The notes beneath the pieces are model-generated. The model made no database searches. It saw only the letters and a program-made list of their open reading frames with translations, and was not told the DNA's origin. From the NCBI GenBank assembly GCA_958298945.1, contig OY282608.1:18391933-18455932 (forward strand): a stretch of 64,000 nt of DNA. Direction: 5' to 3'. This document shows, piece by piece, positions 40,100-55,055 of this stretch (the stretch's first letter is position 1; every line of letters starts with the position of its first letter). This stretch comes from Atherix ibis. Taxonomy: Eukaryota > Arthropoda > Insecta > Diptera > Athericidae. The position numbers and the translations under genes are program-made.

Positions 40100-43000
40100 A
40101 ACAAACCAACAAGCCAACAAGCCAACAAGCCAACAAACCCACAAACCAAAAAACCAACAAACCAACAAGCCAACAAACTAACAAACCAACAAGCCAACAA
40201 ACCAACAAACCAACAAACCAACAAACCAACAAGCCAACAAGCCAACAAGCCAACAAACCAACAAGCCAACAAACCAACAAACCAACAAACCAACAATCCA
40301 ACAAATCAACAAGCCAACAAACCAACAAGCCAACAAGCCAACAAACCAACAAACCAACAAAGCAACAAACCAAAAAACCAACAATTCAAAAAACCAACAA
40401 ACCAACAAACCATCAAACGAACAAAGCAACAAGCCAACAAGCCAACAAACCAACAAACCAACAAGCCAACAAACCAGCAAACCAACAAGCCAACAAGCCA
40501 ACAAACCAAAAAACCAACAAACCAACAAACCAACCAGCCAACAAACCAACAAACCAACAAACCAACAAACCAACAAACCAACAAGCCAACAAGCCAACAA
40601 GCCAACAAACCAACAAGCCAACAAACCAACAAACCAACAAACCAACAAACCAACAAACCAACAAGCCAACAAGCCAACAAACCAACAAACCAACAAGCCA
40701 ACAAACCAACAAACCAACAAACCATCATGCCAACAAACTAACAAACTAAGTAACCAACAAGCCAACAAACCAACAAACCAACAAGCAACAAGCCAACAAA
40801 CCAACAAACCAACAAACCAACAAACCAACAAACCAACAAGCCAACAAACCACAAAGCCAACAAACCAACAAACCAACAAGCCAATAAGCCAACAAACCAA
40901 CAAACAAATACACCAACAAACCAACAAACCAACAAACCAACAAACCAACAAACCAACAAACAAATAAACCAACAAACCAACAAACCAACAAGCTATCAAA
41001 CCAACAAACCAACAAACCAACAAACCAACAAACAAATACACCAACAAACCAACAAACCAACAAACCAACAAACCAACAAACCAACAAACAAATAAACCAA
41101 CAAACCAACAAGCCAACAAACCAACAAGCCAACAAACCAACAAACCAACAAACCAACAAACAAATAAACCAACAAACCAACAAGCCAACAAACCAACAAG
41201 CCAACAAACCAACAAACCAACAAACCAACAAACCAACAAACCAACAAAGCAACAAACCAAAAAACCAACAAACCAAAAAACCAAGAAACCAACAAACCAT
41301 CAAACGAACAAAGCAACAAACCAACAAGCCAACAAACCAACAAACCAACAAGCCAACAAACCAAGAAACCAACAAACCAACAAACCAACAAACCAACAAG
41401 CCAACAAGCCAACAAACCAACAAACCAACAAGCCAACAAACCAACAAACCAACAAACCAACATGCCAACAAACCAACAAACTAAGTAACCAACAAGCCAA
41501 CAAGCCAACAAGCCAACAAACCAACAAACCAACAAACCAACAAACCAACAAGCCAACTAACTAACAAACCAACAAGCCAACAAACCAACAAACCAACAAA
41601 CCAACAAACCAACAAGCCAACAAGCCAACAAGCCAACAAGCCAACAAACCAACAAGCCAACAAACCAACAAACCAACAAACCAACAATCCAACAAATCAA
41701 CAAGCCAACAAACCAACAAGCCAACAAGCCAACAAACCAACAAACCAACAAAGCAACAAACCAAAAAACCAACAATTCAAAAAACCAACAAACCAACAAA
41801 CCATCAAACGAACAAAGCAACAAGCCAACAAGCCAACAAACCAACAAACCAACAAGCCAACAAACCAACAAACCAACAAACCAACAAACCAACAAGCCAA
41901 CAAACCAACAAACCAACAAACCAACAAACCAACAAGCCAACAAACAAACAAACCAAGAAGCCAACAAACCAACAAACCAACAAGCCAACAAACCAACAAT
42001 CAAATAAACCAACAAACCAACAAACCAACAAACCAACAAGCTAACAAACCAACAAACCAACAAACCAACAATCCAACAAATCAACAAGCCAACAAACCAA
42101 CAAGCCAACAAGCCAACAAACCAACAAAGCAACAAAGCAACAAACCAAAAAACCAACAATTCAAAAAACCAACAAACCAACAAACCATCAAACGAACAAA
42201 GCAACAAGCCAACAAGCCAACAAACCAACAAACCAACAAGCCAACAAACCAGCAAACCAACAAGCCAACAAGCCAACAAACCAAAAAACCAACAAACCAA
42301 CAAACCAACCAGCCAACAAACCAACAACCCAACAAACCAACAAACCAACAAGCCAACAAACTAACAAACCAACAAGCCAACAAGCCAACAAGCCAACAAG
42401 CCAACAAACCAACAAACCAACAAACCAACAAACCAACAAGCCAACAAACTAACAAACCAACAAGCCAACAAACCAACAAACCAACAAACCAACAAACCAA
42501 CAAGCCAACAAGCCAACAAGCCAACAAACCAACAAGCCAACAAACCAACAAATCAACAAACCAACAATCCAACAAATCAACAAGCCAACAAACCAACAAG
42601 CCAACAAGCCAACAAACCAACAAACCAACAAAGCAACAAACCAAAAAACCAACAATTCAAAAACCCAACAAACCAACAAACCATCAAACGAACAAAGCAA
42701 CAAGCCAACAAGCCAACAAACCAACAAACCAACAAGCCAACAAACCAGCAAACCAACAAGCCAACAAGCCAACAAACCAAAAAACCAACAAACCAACAAA
42801 CCAACCAGCCAACAAACCAACAAACCAACAAACCAACAAACCAACAAACCAACAAGCCAACAAGCCAACAAGCCAACAAACCAACAAGCCAACAAACCAA
42901 CAAACCAACAAACCAACAAACCAACAAACCAACAAGCCAACAAGCCAACAAACCAACAAACCAACAAGCCAACAAACCAACAAACCAACAAACCATCATG

Positions 43001-43830
43001 CCAACAAACCAACAAACTAAGTAACCAACAAGCCAACAAACCAACAAACCAACAAGCAACAAGCCAACAAACCAACAAACCAACAAACCAACAAACCAAC
43101 AAACCAACAAGCCAACAAACCACAAAGCCAACAAACCAACAAACCAACAAGCCAATAAGCCAACAAACCAACAAACAAATACACCAACAAACCAACAAAC
43201 CAACAAACCAACAAACCAACAAACCAACAAACCAACAAACAAATAAACCAACAAACCAACAAACCAACAAACCAACAAGCTATCAAACCAACAAACCAAC
43301 AAACCAACAAACAAATACACCAACAAACCAACAAACCAACAAACCAACAAACCAACAAACCAACAAACAAATAAACCAACAAACCAACAAGCCAACAAAC
43401 CAACAAGCAAACAAACCAACAAACCAACAAACCAACAAACAAATAAACCAACAAACCAACAAACCAACAAGCCAACAAACCAACAAACCAACAAACCAAC
43501 AAACCAACAAACCAACAAAGCAACAAACCAAAAAACCAACAAACCAAAAAACCAAGAAACCAACAAACCATCAAACGAACAAAGCAACAAACCAACAAGC
43601 CAACAAACCAACAAACCAACAAGCCAACAAACCAGCAAACCAACAAGCCAACAAGCCAACAAACCAACAAGCCAACAAACCAAGAAACCAACAAACCAAC
43701 AAACCAACAAACCAACAAGCCAACAAGCCAACAAGCCAACAAACCAACAAACCAACAAGCCAACAAACCAACAAACCAACAAACTAACATGCCAACAAAC
43801 CAACAAACTAAGTAACCAACAAGCCAACAA
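40100..43830. repeat. Higher-order repeat of about 2.27 kb (about 40.1-41.56 and 42.37-43.83 kb)
   Basis: The caattcaaaaaacc, catcaaacgaac, ccaaccag, catcatgcc/ctaagtaa and ccacaaag markers recur in order at offset 2,271. Near the right-hand catgcc boxes (41,461 and 43,788) the offset has grown to 2,327, seven octamers more. The intervening 41.56-42.37 kb is built from shorter pieces of the same material. Confidence 0.75.
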
Positions 43831-46800
43831 ACCAACAAACCAACAAGCCAACAAGCCAACAAACCAACAAACCAACAAACCAACAAGCCAACAAACCAAC
43901 AAACCAACAAACCAACAAACCAACAAGCCAACAAACAAACAAACCAAGAAGCCAACAAACCAACAAACCAACAAGCCAACAATCCAACAATCAAATAAAC
44001 CAACAAACCAACAAACCAACAAACCAACAAACCAACAAGCTAACAAACCAACAAACCAACAAACCAACAATCCAACAAATCAACAAGCCAACAAACCAAC
44101 AAGCCAACAAGCCAACAAACCAACAAAGCAACAAAGCAACAAACCAAAAAACCAACAATTCAAAAAACCAACAAACCAACAAACCATCAAACGAACAAAG
44201 CAACAAGCCAACAAGCCAACAAACCAACAAACCAACAAGCCAACAAACCAGCAAACCAACAAGCCAACAAGCCAACAAACCAAAAAACCAACAAACCAAC
44301 AAACCAACCAGCCAACAAACCAACAAACCAACAAACCAACAAACCAACAAACCAACAAGCCAACAAGCCAACAAGCCAACAAACCAACAAGCCAACAAAC
44401 CAACAAACCAACAAACCAACAAACCAACAAGCCAACAAGCCAACAAACCAACAAACCAACAAGCCAACAAACCAACAAACCAACAAACCATCATGCCAAC
44501 AAAAAAACAAACTAAGTAACCAACAAGCCAACAAACCAACAAACCAACAAGCAACAAGCGAACAAACCAACAAACCAACAAACCAACAAACCAACAAACC
44601 AACAAGCCAACAAACCACAAAGCCAACAAACCAACAAACCAACAAGCCAACAAGCTAACAAACCAACAAACCAACAAACCAACAAACCAACAAGCCAACA
44701 AGCCAACAAACCAACAAACCAACAAACCAACAAACCAACAAACCAACAAACCAACAAACCAACAAACCAACAAGCCAACAAACCAAAAAGCCAACAAACC
44801 AACAAACCAACAAGCCAACAAACCACAAAGCCAACAAACCAACAAACCAACAAGCCAACAAGCCAACAAACCAACAAACAAATACACTAACAAACCAACA
44901 AACCAACAAACCAACAAACCAACAAACCAACAAACCAACAAACAAATAAACCAACAAACCAACAAACCAACAAACCAACAAGCTAACAAACCAACAAACC
45001 AACAAACCAACAAAACAACAAACCAACAAACAAATACACCAATAAACCAACAAACCAACAAACCAACAAACCAACAAACCAACAAACAAATAAACCAACA
45101 AACCAACAAGCCAACAAACCAACAAGCCAACAAACCAACAAACCAACAAACCAACAAACAAATAAACCAACAAACCAACAAGCCAACAAACCAAAAAGCC
45201 AACAAACCAACAAACCAACAAACCAACAAACCAACAAACCAACAAAGCAACAAACCAAAAAACCAACAAACCAAAAAACCAACAAACCAACAAACCATCA
45301 AACGAACAAAGCAACAAACCAACAAGCCAACAAGCCAACAAACCAAAAAACCAACAAACCAACAAACCAACAAGCCAACAAACCAACAAACCAACAAACC
45401 AACAAACCAACAAACCAACAAGCCAACAAGCCAACAAGCCAACAAACCAACAAGCCAACAAACCAAGAAACCAACAAACCAACAAACCAACAAACCAACA
45501 AACCAACAAGCCAACAAACCAACAAACCAACAAGCCAACAAACCAACAAACCAACAAACCAACATGCCAACAAACCAACAAACTAAGTAACCAACAAGCC
45601 AACAAACCAACAAACCAACAAGCCAACAAGCCAACAAACCAACAAACCAACAAACCAACAAACCAAAAAACCAACAAGCCAACAAACCAAAAAGCCAACA
45701 AACCAACGAACCAACAAGCCAACAAGCCAACAAACCAACAAACCAACAAACCAACAAGCCAACAAACAAACAAACCAAGAAGCCAACAAACCAACAAACC
45801 AACAAGCCAACAAACCAACAAACAAATAAACCAACAAACCAACAAACCAACAAACCAACAAACCAACAAGCTAACAAACCAACAAGCCAACAAACCAACA
45901 AACCAACAAATAAATACACCAACAAACCAACAAACCAACAAACCAACAAACCAACAAACCAACAAACCAACAAACCAACAAACCAACAAACCAACAAACC
46001 AACAAACCAACAAACCAACAAACCAACAAACCAACAAACCAACAAACCAACAAACCAACAAGCCAACAAACCAACAAGCCAACAAACCAACAAACCAACA
46101 AGCCAACAAACCGACAAACCAACAAACCAACAAACCAACAAACCAACAAACCAACAAACCAACAAGCCAACAAGCCACTAAACCGACAAACCAACAAAAA
46201 AACAAGCAAACTAACCAACAAGCCAACAAACCAACAAACCAACAAACCAACAAGCCAACAAACCAACAAACCAACAAACCAACAAGCCAACAAACCAACA
46301 AACCAACAAGCCAACAAACCAACAAACTAACAAACCAACAAACCAACAAGCCAACAAACCAACAAACCAAGTAACCAAAAAGCCAACAAACTAACAAACC
46401 AACAAACCAACAAGCCAACAAACCATCAAACGAACAAAGCAACAAGCCAACAAGCAAACAAACCGACAAGCCAACAAGCCAACAAACCAGCAAACCAACA
46501 AGCCAACAAGCCAACAAACCAACAAGCCAACAAACCAACAAACCAACAAACCAACAAACCAACAAACCAACAAGCCAACAAGCCACCAAACCAACAAACC
46601 AACAAACCAACAAGCCAACAAACCAACAAGCCAACAAACCAACAAATCAACAAGCCAACAAGCCAACAAACCAACAAGCCAACAAACCAACAAACCAACA
46701 AACCAACAAGCCAACAAGCCAACAAACCAACAAACCAACAAACCAACAAGCCAACAAACCAACAAACCAACAAGCCAACAAACCAACAAACCAACAAACC

Positions 46801-49800
46801 AACAAGTCAACAAGCCAACAAACCAACAAACCAACAAACCAACAAACCAACAAACCAACAAACCAACAAACCAACAAACCAATTAACCAACAAACCAACA
46901 AACGAACAAACCAACAAACCAACAAACTAACAAACCAACAAGCCATCAAACCAACAAACCAACAAACCAACCAGCCAACAAACCAACAAGCCAACAAACC
47001 AACAAACCAACAAACCAAGTAACTAAAAAGCCAACAAACTAACAAACCAACAAGCCAACAAGCCATCAAACCAACAACCCAACAAAGCAACAAGCCAACA
47101 AGCCCACAAACCAACAAGCCAACAAACAAACAAACCAACAAACCAACAAGCCAACAAGCCAATAAACCAACAAGCCAACAAGCCAAAATACCAACAAACC
47201 AACAAACCAACAAGCCAACAAACCAACAAACCAATAAGCCAACAAACCAACAAACCAACAAACCAACAAACCTACAAGCTAACAAGCTAACAAACCAACA
47301 AACCAACAAGCCAACAAACCAACAAACCAACAAACCAACAAGCCAACAAACCAACAAGCCAACAAACCAAAAAGCCAACAAACCAACAAACCAATAAACC
47401 AACAAACCAACAAACCAACAAGCAAACAAGCCAACAAACCAACAAACCAACAAACCAACAAACCAACAAACCAACAAGCCAACAAGCCAACAAACCAACA
47501 AGCCAACAAACTAACAAACCAACAAGCCAACAAGCCAACAAGCCAACAAGCCAACAAGCCAACAAACCAACAAACCAACAAACCAACAAACCAACAAGCC
47601 AACAAACTAACAAACCAACAAGCCAACAAACCAACAAACCAACAAAACCAACAAACCAACAAGCCAACAAGCCAACAAGCCAACAAACCAACAAGCCAAC
47701 AAACCAACAAACCAACAAACCAACAATCCAACAAATCAACAAGCCAACAAACCAACAAGCCAACAAGCCAACAAACCAACAAACCAACAAAGCAACCAAC
47801 CAAAAAACCAACAATTCAAAAACCCAACAAACCAACTAACCATCAAACGAACAAAGCAACAAGCCAACAAGCCAACAAACCAACAAACCAACAAGCCAAC
47901 AAACCAGCAAACCAACAAGCCAACAAGCCAACAAACCAAAAAACCAACAAACCAAAAAACCAACCAGCCAACAAACCAACAAACCAACAAACCAACAAAC
48001 CAACAAACCAACAAGCCAACAAGCCAACAAGCCAACAAACCAACAAGCCAACAAACCAACAAACCAACAAACCAACAAACCAACAAACCAACAAGCCAAC
48101 AAGCCAACAAACCAACAAACCAACAAGCCAACAAACCAACAAACCAACAAACCATCATGCCAACAAACCAACAAACTAAGTAACCAACAAGCCAACAAAC
48201 CAACAAACCAACAAGCAACAAGCCAACAAACCAACAAACCAACAAACCAACAAACCAACAAACCAACAAGCCAACAAACCACAAAGCCAACAAACCAACA
48301 AACCAACAAGCCAATAAGCCAACAAACCAACAAACAAATACACCAACAAACCAACAAACCAACAAACCAACAAACCAACAAACCAACAAACCAACAAACA
48401 AATAAACCAACAAACCAACAAACCAACAAACCAACAAGCTATCAAACCAACAAACCAACAAACCAACAAACCAACAAACAAATACACCAACAAACCAACA
48501 AACCAACAAACCAACAAACCAACAAACCAACAAACCAACAAACAAATAAACCAACAAACCAACAAGCCAACAAACCAACAAGCCAACAAACCAACAAACC
48601 AACAAACCAACAAACCAACAAACAAATAAACCAACAAACCAACAAGCCAACAAACCAACAAGCCAACAAACCAACAAACCAACAAACCAACAAACCAACA
48701 AACCAACAAAGCAACAAACCAAAAAACCAACAAACGAAAAAACCAAGAAACCAACAAACCATCAAACGAACAAAGCAACAAACCAACAAGCCAACAAACC
48801 AACAAACCAACAAGCCAACAAACCAGCAAACCAACAAGCCAACAAGCCAACAAACCAACAAGCCAACAAACCAAGAAACCAACAAACCAACAAACCAACA
48901 AACCAACAAGCCAACAAGCCAACAAACCAACAAACCAACAAGCCAACAAACCAACAAACCAACAAACCAACATGCCAACAAACCAACAAACTAAGTAACC
49001 AACAAGCCAACAAACCAACAAACCAACAAGCCAACAAGCCAACAAACCAACAAACCAACAAACCAACAAGCCAACAAACCAACAAACCAACAAACCAACA
49101 AACCAACAAGCCAACAAGCCAACAAACCAACAAACCAACAAGCCAACAAACCAACAAACCAACAAACCATCATGCCAACAAACCAACAAACTAAGTAACC
49201 AACAAGCCAACAAACCAACAAACCAACAAGCAACAAACCAACAAACCAACAAACCAACAAACCAACAAACCAACAAACCAACAAGCCAACAAACCACAAA
49301 ACCAACAAACCAACAAACCAACAAGCCAACAAGCCAACAAACCAACAAACAAATACACCAACAAACCAACAAACCAACAAACCAACAAACCAACAAACCA
49401 ACAAACCAACAAACCAACAAACCAACAAACAAATAAACCAACAAATCAACAAACCAACAAACCAACAAGCTAACAAACCAACAAACCAACAAACCAACAA
49501 ACCAACAAACCAACAAACAAATACACCAACAAACCAACAAACCAACAAACCAACAAACCAACAAACAAATAAACCAACAAACCAACAAGCCAACAAACCA
49601 ACAAGCCAACAAACCAACAAACCAACAAACCAACAAACAAATAAACCAACAAACCAACAAGCCAACAAACCAAAAAGCCAACAAACCAACAAACCAACAA
49701 ACCAACAAACCAACAAAGCAACAAACCAAAAAACCAACAAACCAAAAAAACCAACAAACCAACAAACCATCAAACGAACAAAGCAACAAACCAACAAGCC

Positions 49801-52340
49801 AACAAACCAACAAACCAACAAGCCAACAAACCAGCAAACCAACAAGCCAACAAGCCAACAAACCAAAAAACCAACAAACCAACAAACCAACAAGCCAACA
49901 AACCAACAAACCAACAAACCAACAAACCAACAAACCAACAAGCCAATAAGCCAACAAGCCAACAAACCAACAAGCCAACAAACCAAGAAACCAACAAACC
50001 AACAAACCAACAAACCAACAAGCCAACAAGCCAACAAACCAACAAACCAACAAGCCAACAAACCAACAAACCAACAAACCAACATGCCAACAAACCAACA
50101 AACTAAGTAACCAACAAGCCAACAAACCAACAAACCAACAAGCCAACAAGCCAACAAACCAACAAACCAACAAACCAACAAACCAACAAACCAACAAACC
50201 AACAAACCAACAAGCCAACAAACCAAAAAGCCAACAAACCAACAAACCAACAAGCCAACAAACCACAAAGCCAACAAACCAACAAACCAACAAGCCAACA
50301 AGCCAACAAACCAACAAACAAATACACCAACAAACCAACAAACCAACAAACCAACAAACCAACAAACCAACAAACCAACAAACCAACAAACAAATACACC
50401 AACAAACCAACAAACCAACAAACCAACAAACCAACAAACCAACAAACAAATAAACCAACAAACCAACAAGCCAACAAACCAACAAGCCAACAAACCAACA
50501 AACCAACAAACCAACAAACAAATAAACCAACAAACCAACAAGCCAACAAACCAAAAAGCCAACAAACCAACAAACCAACAAACCAACAAACCAACAAACC
50601 AACAAAGCAACAAACCAAAAAACCAACAAACCAAAAAACCAACAAACCAACAAACCATCAAACGAACAAAGCAACAAACCAACAAGCCAACAAGCCAACA
50701 AACCAACAAACCAACAAGCCAACAAACCAGCAAACCAACAAGCCAACAAGCCAACAAACCAAAAAACCAACAAACCAACAAACCAACAAGCCAACAAACC
50801 AACAAACCAACAAACCAACAAACCAACAAACCAACAAGCCAACAAGCCACCAAGCCAACAAACCAACAAGCCAACAAACCAAGAAACCAAGAAACCAACA
50901 AACCAACAAACCAACAAACCAACAAGCCAACAAACCAACAAACCAACAAGCCAACAAACCAACAAACCAACAAACCAACATGCCAACAAACCAACAAACT
51001 AAGTAACCAACAAGCCAACAAACCAACAAACCAACAAGCCAACAAGCCAACAAACCAACAAACCAACAAACCAACAAACCAACAAACCAACAAGCCAACA
51101 AACCAAAAAGCCAACAAACCAATGAACCAACAAGCCAACAAGCCAACAAAGCAACAAACCAACAAACCAACAAGCCAACAAACAAACAAACCAAGAAGCC
51201 AACAAACCAACAAACCAACAAGCCAACAAACCAACAAACAAATAAACCAACAAACCAACAAACCAACAAACCAACAAACCAACAAGCTAACAAACCAACA
51301 AGCCAACAAACCAACAAACCAACAAATAAATACACCAACAAACCAACAAACCAACAAACCAACAAGCCAACAAACCAACAAACCAACAAACCAACAAACC
51401 AACAAACCAACAAACCAACAAACCAACAAACCAACAAACCAACAAACCAACAAGCCAACAAACCAACAAGCCAACAAACCAACAAACCAACAAGCCAACA
51501 AACCAACAAACCAACAAACCAACAAACCAACAAACCAACAAACCAACAAACCAACAAGCCAACAAGCCACTAAACCAACAAACCAACAAAAAAACAAGCA
51601 AACTAACCAACAAGCCAACAAACCAACAAACCAACAAACCAACAAGCCAACAAACCAACAAACCAACAAACCAACAAGCCAACAAACCAACAAACCAACA
51701 AGCCAAAAAACCAACAAACTAACAAACCAACAAACCAACAAGCCAACAAACCAACAAACCAAGTAACCAAAAAGCCAACAAACTAACAAACCAACAAACC
51801 AACAAGCCAACAAACCATCAAACGAACAAAGCAACAAGCCAACAAGCAAACAAACCGACAAGCCAACAAGCCAACAAACCAGCAAACCAACAAGCCAACA
51901 AGCCAACAAACCAACAAGCCAACAAACCAACAAACCAACAAACCAACAAACCAACAAACCAACAAGCCAACAAGCCACCAAACCAACAAACCAACAAACC
52001 AACAAGCCAACAAACCAACAAGCCAACAAACCAACAAACCAACAAGCCAACAAGCCAACAAACCAACAAGCCAACAAACCAACAAACCAACAAACCAACA
52101 AGCCAACAAGCCAACAAACCAACAAACCAACAAACCAACAAGCCAACAAACCAACAAACCAACAAGCCAACAAACCAACAAACCAACAAACCAACAAGCC
52201 AACAAGCCAACAAACCAACAAACCAACAAACCAACAAACCAACAAACCAACAAACCAACAAACCAATTAACCAACAAACCAACAAACGAACAAACCAACA
52301 AACCAGCAAACTAACAAACCAACAAGCCATCAAACCAACA
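42370..52340. repeat. Long higher-order repeat of about 5.4 kb, two main copies
   Basis: About 42.4-46.95 kb aligns with about 47.5-52.3 kb. The offset is about 5,159 at the left, about 5,360-5,416 in the middle and 5,392 at the ccacta unit (46,175 and 51,567), falling to 5,384 at the attaacc unit (46,882 and 52,266). Copy 1 has ccgac just after the ccacta unit where copy 2 has ccaac. A third, partial relative follows at 56-58 kb (ccacta at 56,944). Confidence 0.8.
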
Positions 52341-53214
52341 AACCAACAAACCAACCAGCCAACAAACCAGCAAACCAACAAGCCAACAAGCCAACAAACC
52401 AAAAAACCAACAAACCAACAAACCAACCAGCCAACAAACCAACAAACCAACAAACCAACAAACCAACAAACCAACAAGCCAACAAGCCAACAAGCCAACA
52501 AGCCAACAAACCAACAAGCCAACAAACCAACAAACCAACAAACCAACAAGCGAACAAGCCAACAAACCAACAAACCAACAAGCCAACAAACCAACAAACC
52601 AACAAACCATCATGCCAACAAACCAACAAACTAAGTAACCAACAAGCCAACAAACCAACAAACCAACAAGCAACAAGCCAACAAACCAACAAACCAACAA
52701 ACCAACAAACCAACAAACCAACAAGCCAACAAACCACAAAGCCAACAAACCAACAAACCAACAAGCCAACAAGCCAACAAACAAATACACCAACAAACCA
52801 ACAAACCAACAAACCAACAAACCAACAAACCAACAAACCAACAAACCAACAAACAAATAAACCAACAAATCAACAAACCAACAAACCAACAAGCTAACAA
52901 ACCAACAAACCAACAAACCAACAAACCAACAAACCAACAAACAAATACACCAACAAACCAACAAACCAACAAACCAACAAACCAACAAACCAACAAACAA
53001 ATAAACCAACAAACCAACAAGCCAACAAACCAACAAGCCAACAAACCAACAAACCAACAAACCAACAAACAAATAAACCAACAAACCAACAAGCCAACAA
53101 ACCAAAAAGCCAACAAACCAACAAACCAACAAACCAACAAACCAACAAACCAACAAACCAACAAACCAACAAACCAACAAACCAACAAACCAACAAAGCA
53201 ACAAACCAAAAAAC

Positions 53215-55055
53215 CAACAAACCAAAAAACCAACAAACCAACAAACCATCAAACGAACAAAGCAACAAACCAACAAGCCAACAAACCAACAAACCAACAA
53301 GCCAACAAACCAGCAAACCAACAAGCCAACAAGCCAACAAACCAAAAAACCAACAAACCAACAAACCAACAAGCCAACAAACCAACAAACCAACACACCA
53401 ACAAACCAACAAACCAACAAACCAACAAACCAACAAGCCAACAAGCCAACAAGCCAACAAACCAACAAGCCAACAAACCAAGAAACCAACAAACCAAGAA
53501 ACCAACAAACCAAGAAGCCAACAAGCCAACAAACCAACAAACCAACAAGCCAACAAACCAACAAACCAACAAACCAACATGCCAACAAACCAACAAACTA
53601 AGTAACCAACAAGCCAACAAACCAACAAACCAACAAGCCAACAAGCCAACAAACCAACAAACCAACAAACCAACAAACCAACAAACCAACAAACCAACAA
53701 ACCAACAAGCCTAGAAACCAAAAAGCCAACAAACCAACAAACCAACAAGCCAACAAACCACAAAGCCAATAAAACCAACAAACCAACAAGCCAACAAGCC
53801 AACAAACCAACAAACAAATACACCAACAAACCAACAAACCAACAAACCAACAAACCAACAAACCAACAAACAAATAAACCAACAAACCAACAAACCAACA
53901 AACCAACAAGCTAACAAACCAACAAACCAACAAACCAACAAACCAACAAACCAACAAACAAATACACCAACAAACCAACAAACCAACAAACCAACAAACC
54001 AACAAACCAACAAACAAATAAACCAACAAACCAACAAGCCAACAAACCAACAAGCCAACAAACCAACAAACCAACAAACCAACAAACAAATAAACCAACA
54101 AACCAACAAGCCAACAAACCAAAAAGCCAACAAACCAACAAACCAACAAACCAACAAACCAACAAACCAACAAAGCAACAAACCAAAAAACCAACAAACC
54201 AAAAAACCAACAAACCAACGAACCATCAAACGAACAAAGCAACAAACCAACAAGCCAACAAGCCAACAAACCAACAAACCAACAAGCCAACAAACCAGCA
54301 AACCAACAAGCCAACAAGCCAACAAACCAAAAAACCAACAAACCAACAAACCAACAAGCCAACAAACCAACAAACCAACAAACCAACAAACCAACAAACC
54401 AACAAGCCAACAAGCCACCAAGCCAACAAACCAACAAGCCAACAAACCAAGAAACCAACAAACCAACAAACCAACAAACCAACAAACCAACAAGCCAACA
54501 AACCAACAAACCAACAAGCCAACAAACCAACAAACCAACAAACCAACATGCCAACAAACCAACAAACTAAGTAACCAACAAGCCAACAAACCAACAAACC
54601 AACAAGCCAACAAGCCAACAAACCAACAAACCAACAAACCAACAAACCAACAAACCAACAAGCCAACAAACCAAAAAGCCAACAAACCAACGAACCAACA
54701 AGCCAACAAGCCAACAAACCAACAAACCAACAAACCAAAAAGCCAACAAACAAACAAACCAAGAAGCCAACAAACCAACAAACCAACAAACCAACATGCC
54801 AACAAACCAACAAACTAAGTAACCAACAAGCCAACAAACCAACAAACCAACAAGCCAACAAGCCAACAAACCAACAAACCAACAAACCAACAAACCAACA
54901 AACCAACAAGCCAACAAACCAAAAAGCCAACAAACCAACGAACCAACAAGCCAACAAGCCAACAAACCAACAAACCAACAAACCAAAAAGCCAACAAACA
55001 AACAAACCAAGAAGCCAACAAACCAACAAACCAACAAGCCAACAAACCAAGAAAC
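53215..55055. repeat. Tandem higher-order repeat of about 1.84 kb, copy 1
   Basis: Markers shared with the next copy: catcaaacgaac 53,247 and 55,088 (offset 1,841); the unusual cctag at 53,710 and cctac at 55,535 (1,825); the caaagccaataaaacc stretch at 53,761 and 55,586 (1,825); catcaaacg 54,224 and 56,057 (1,833); gtaacc 54,571 and 56,412 (1,841). This copy also contains the extra 248-bp local duplication at its right end. Confidence 0.82.
54547..55042. repeat. Local 248-bp tandem duplication (31 octamers, two copies)
   Basis: A catgcc box at 54,547, a cgaacc unit at 54,691 and an aagaag unit at 54,761 recur at 54,795, 54,939 and 55,009, each exactly 248 bases later. The duplicated piece begins at the catgcc/ctaagtaa box. 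The following 1.84 kb copy has only one version, so this duplication is probably secondary. Confidence 0.87.

Noticed and set aside
48991..52266. Minus-strand open frame of 1,091 codons, overlapped by another of 937 codons at 48,176-50,989
   Set aside because: Same reason: two long frames in different phases read the same repeat, which shows that open frame length here carries no coding information.
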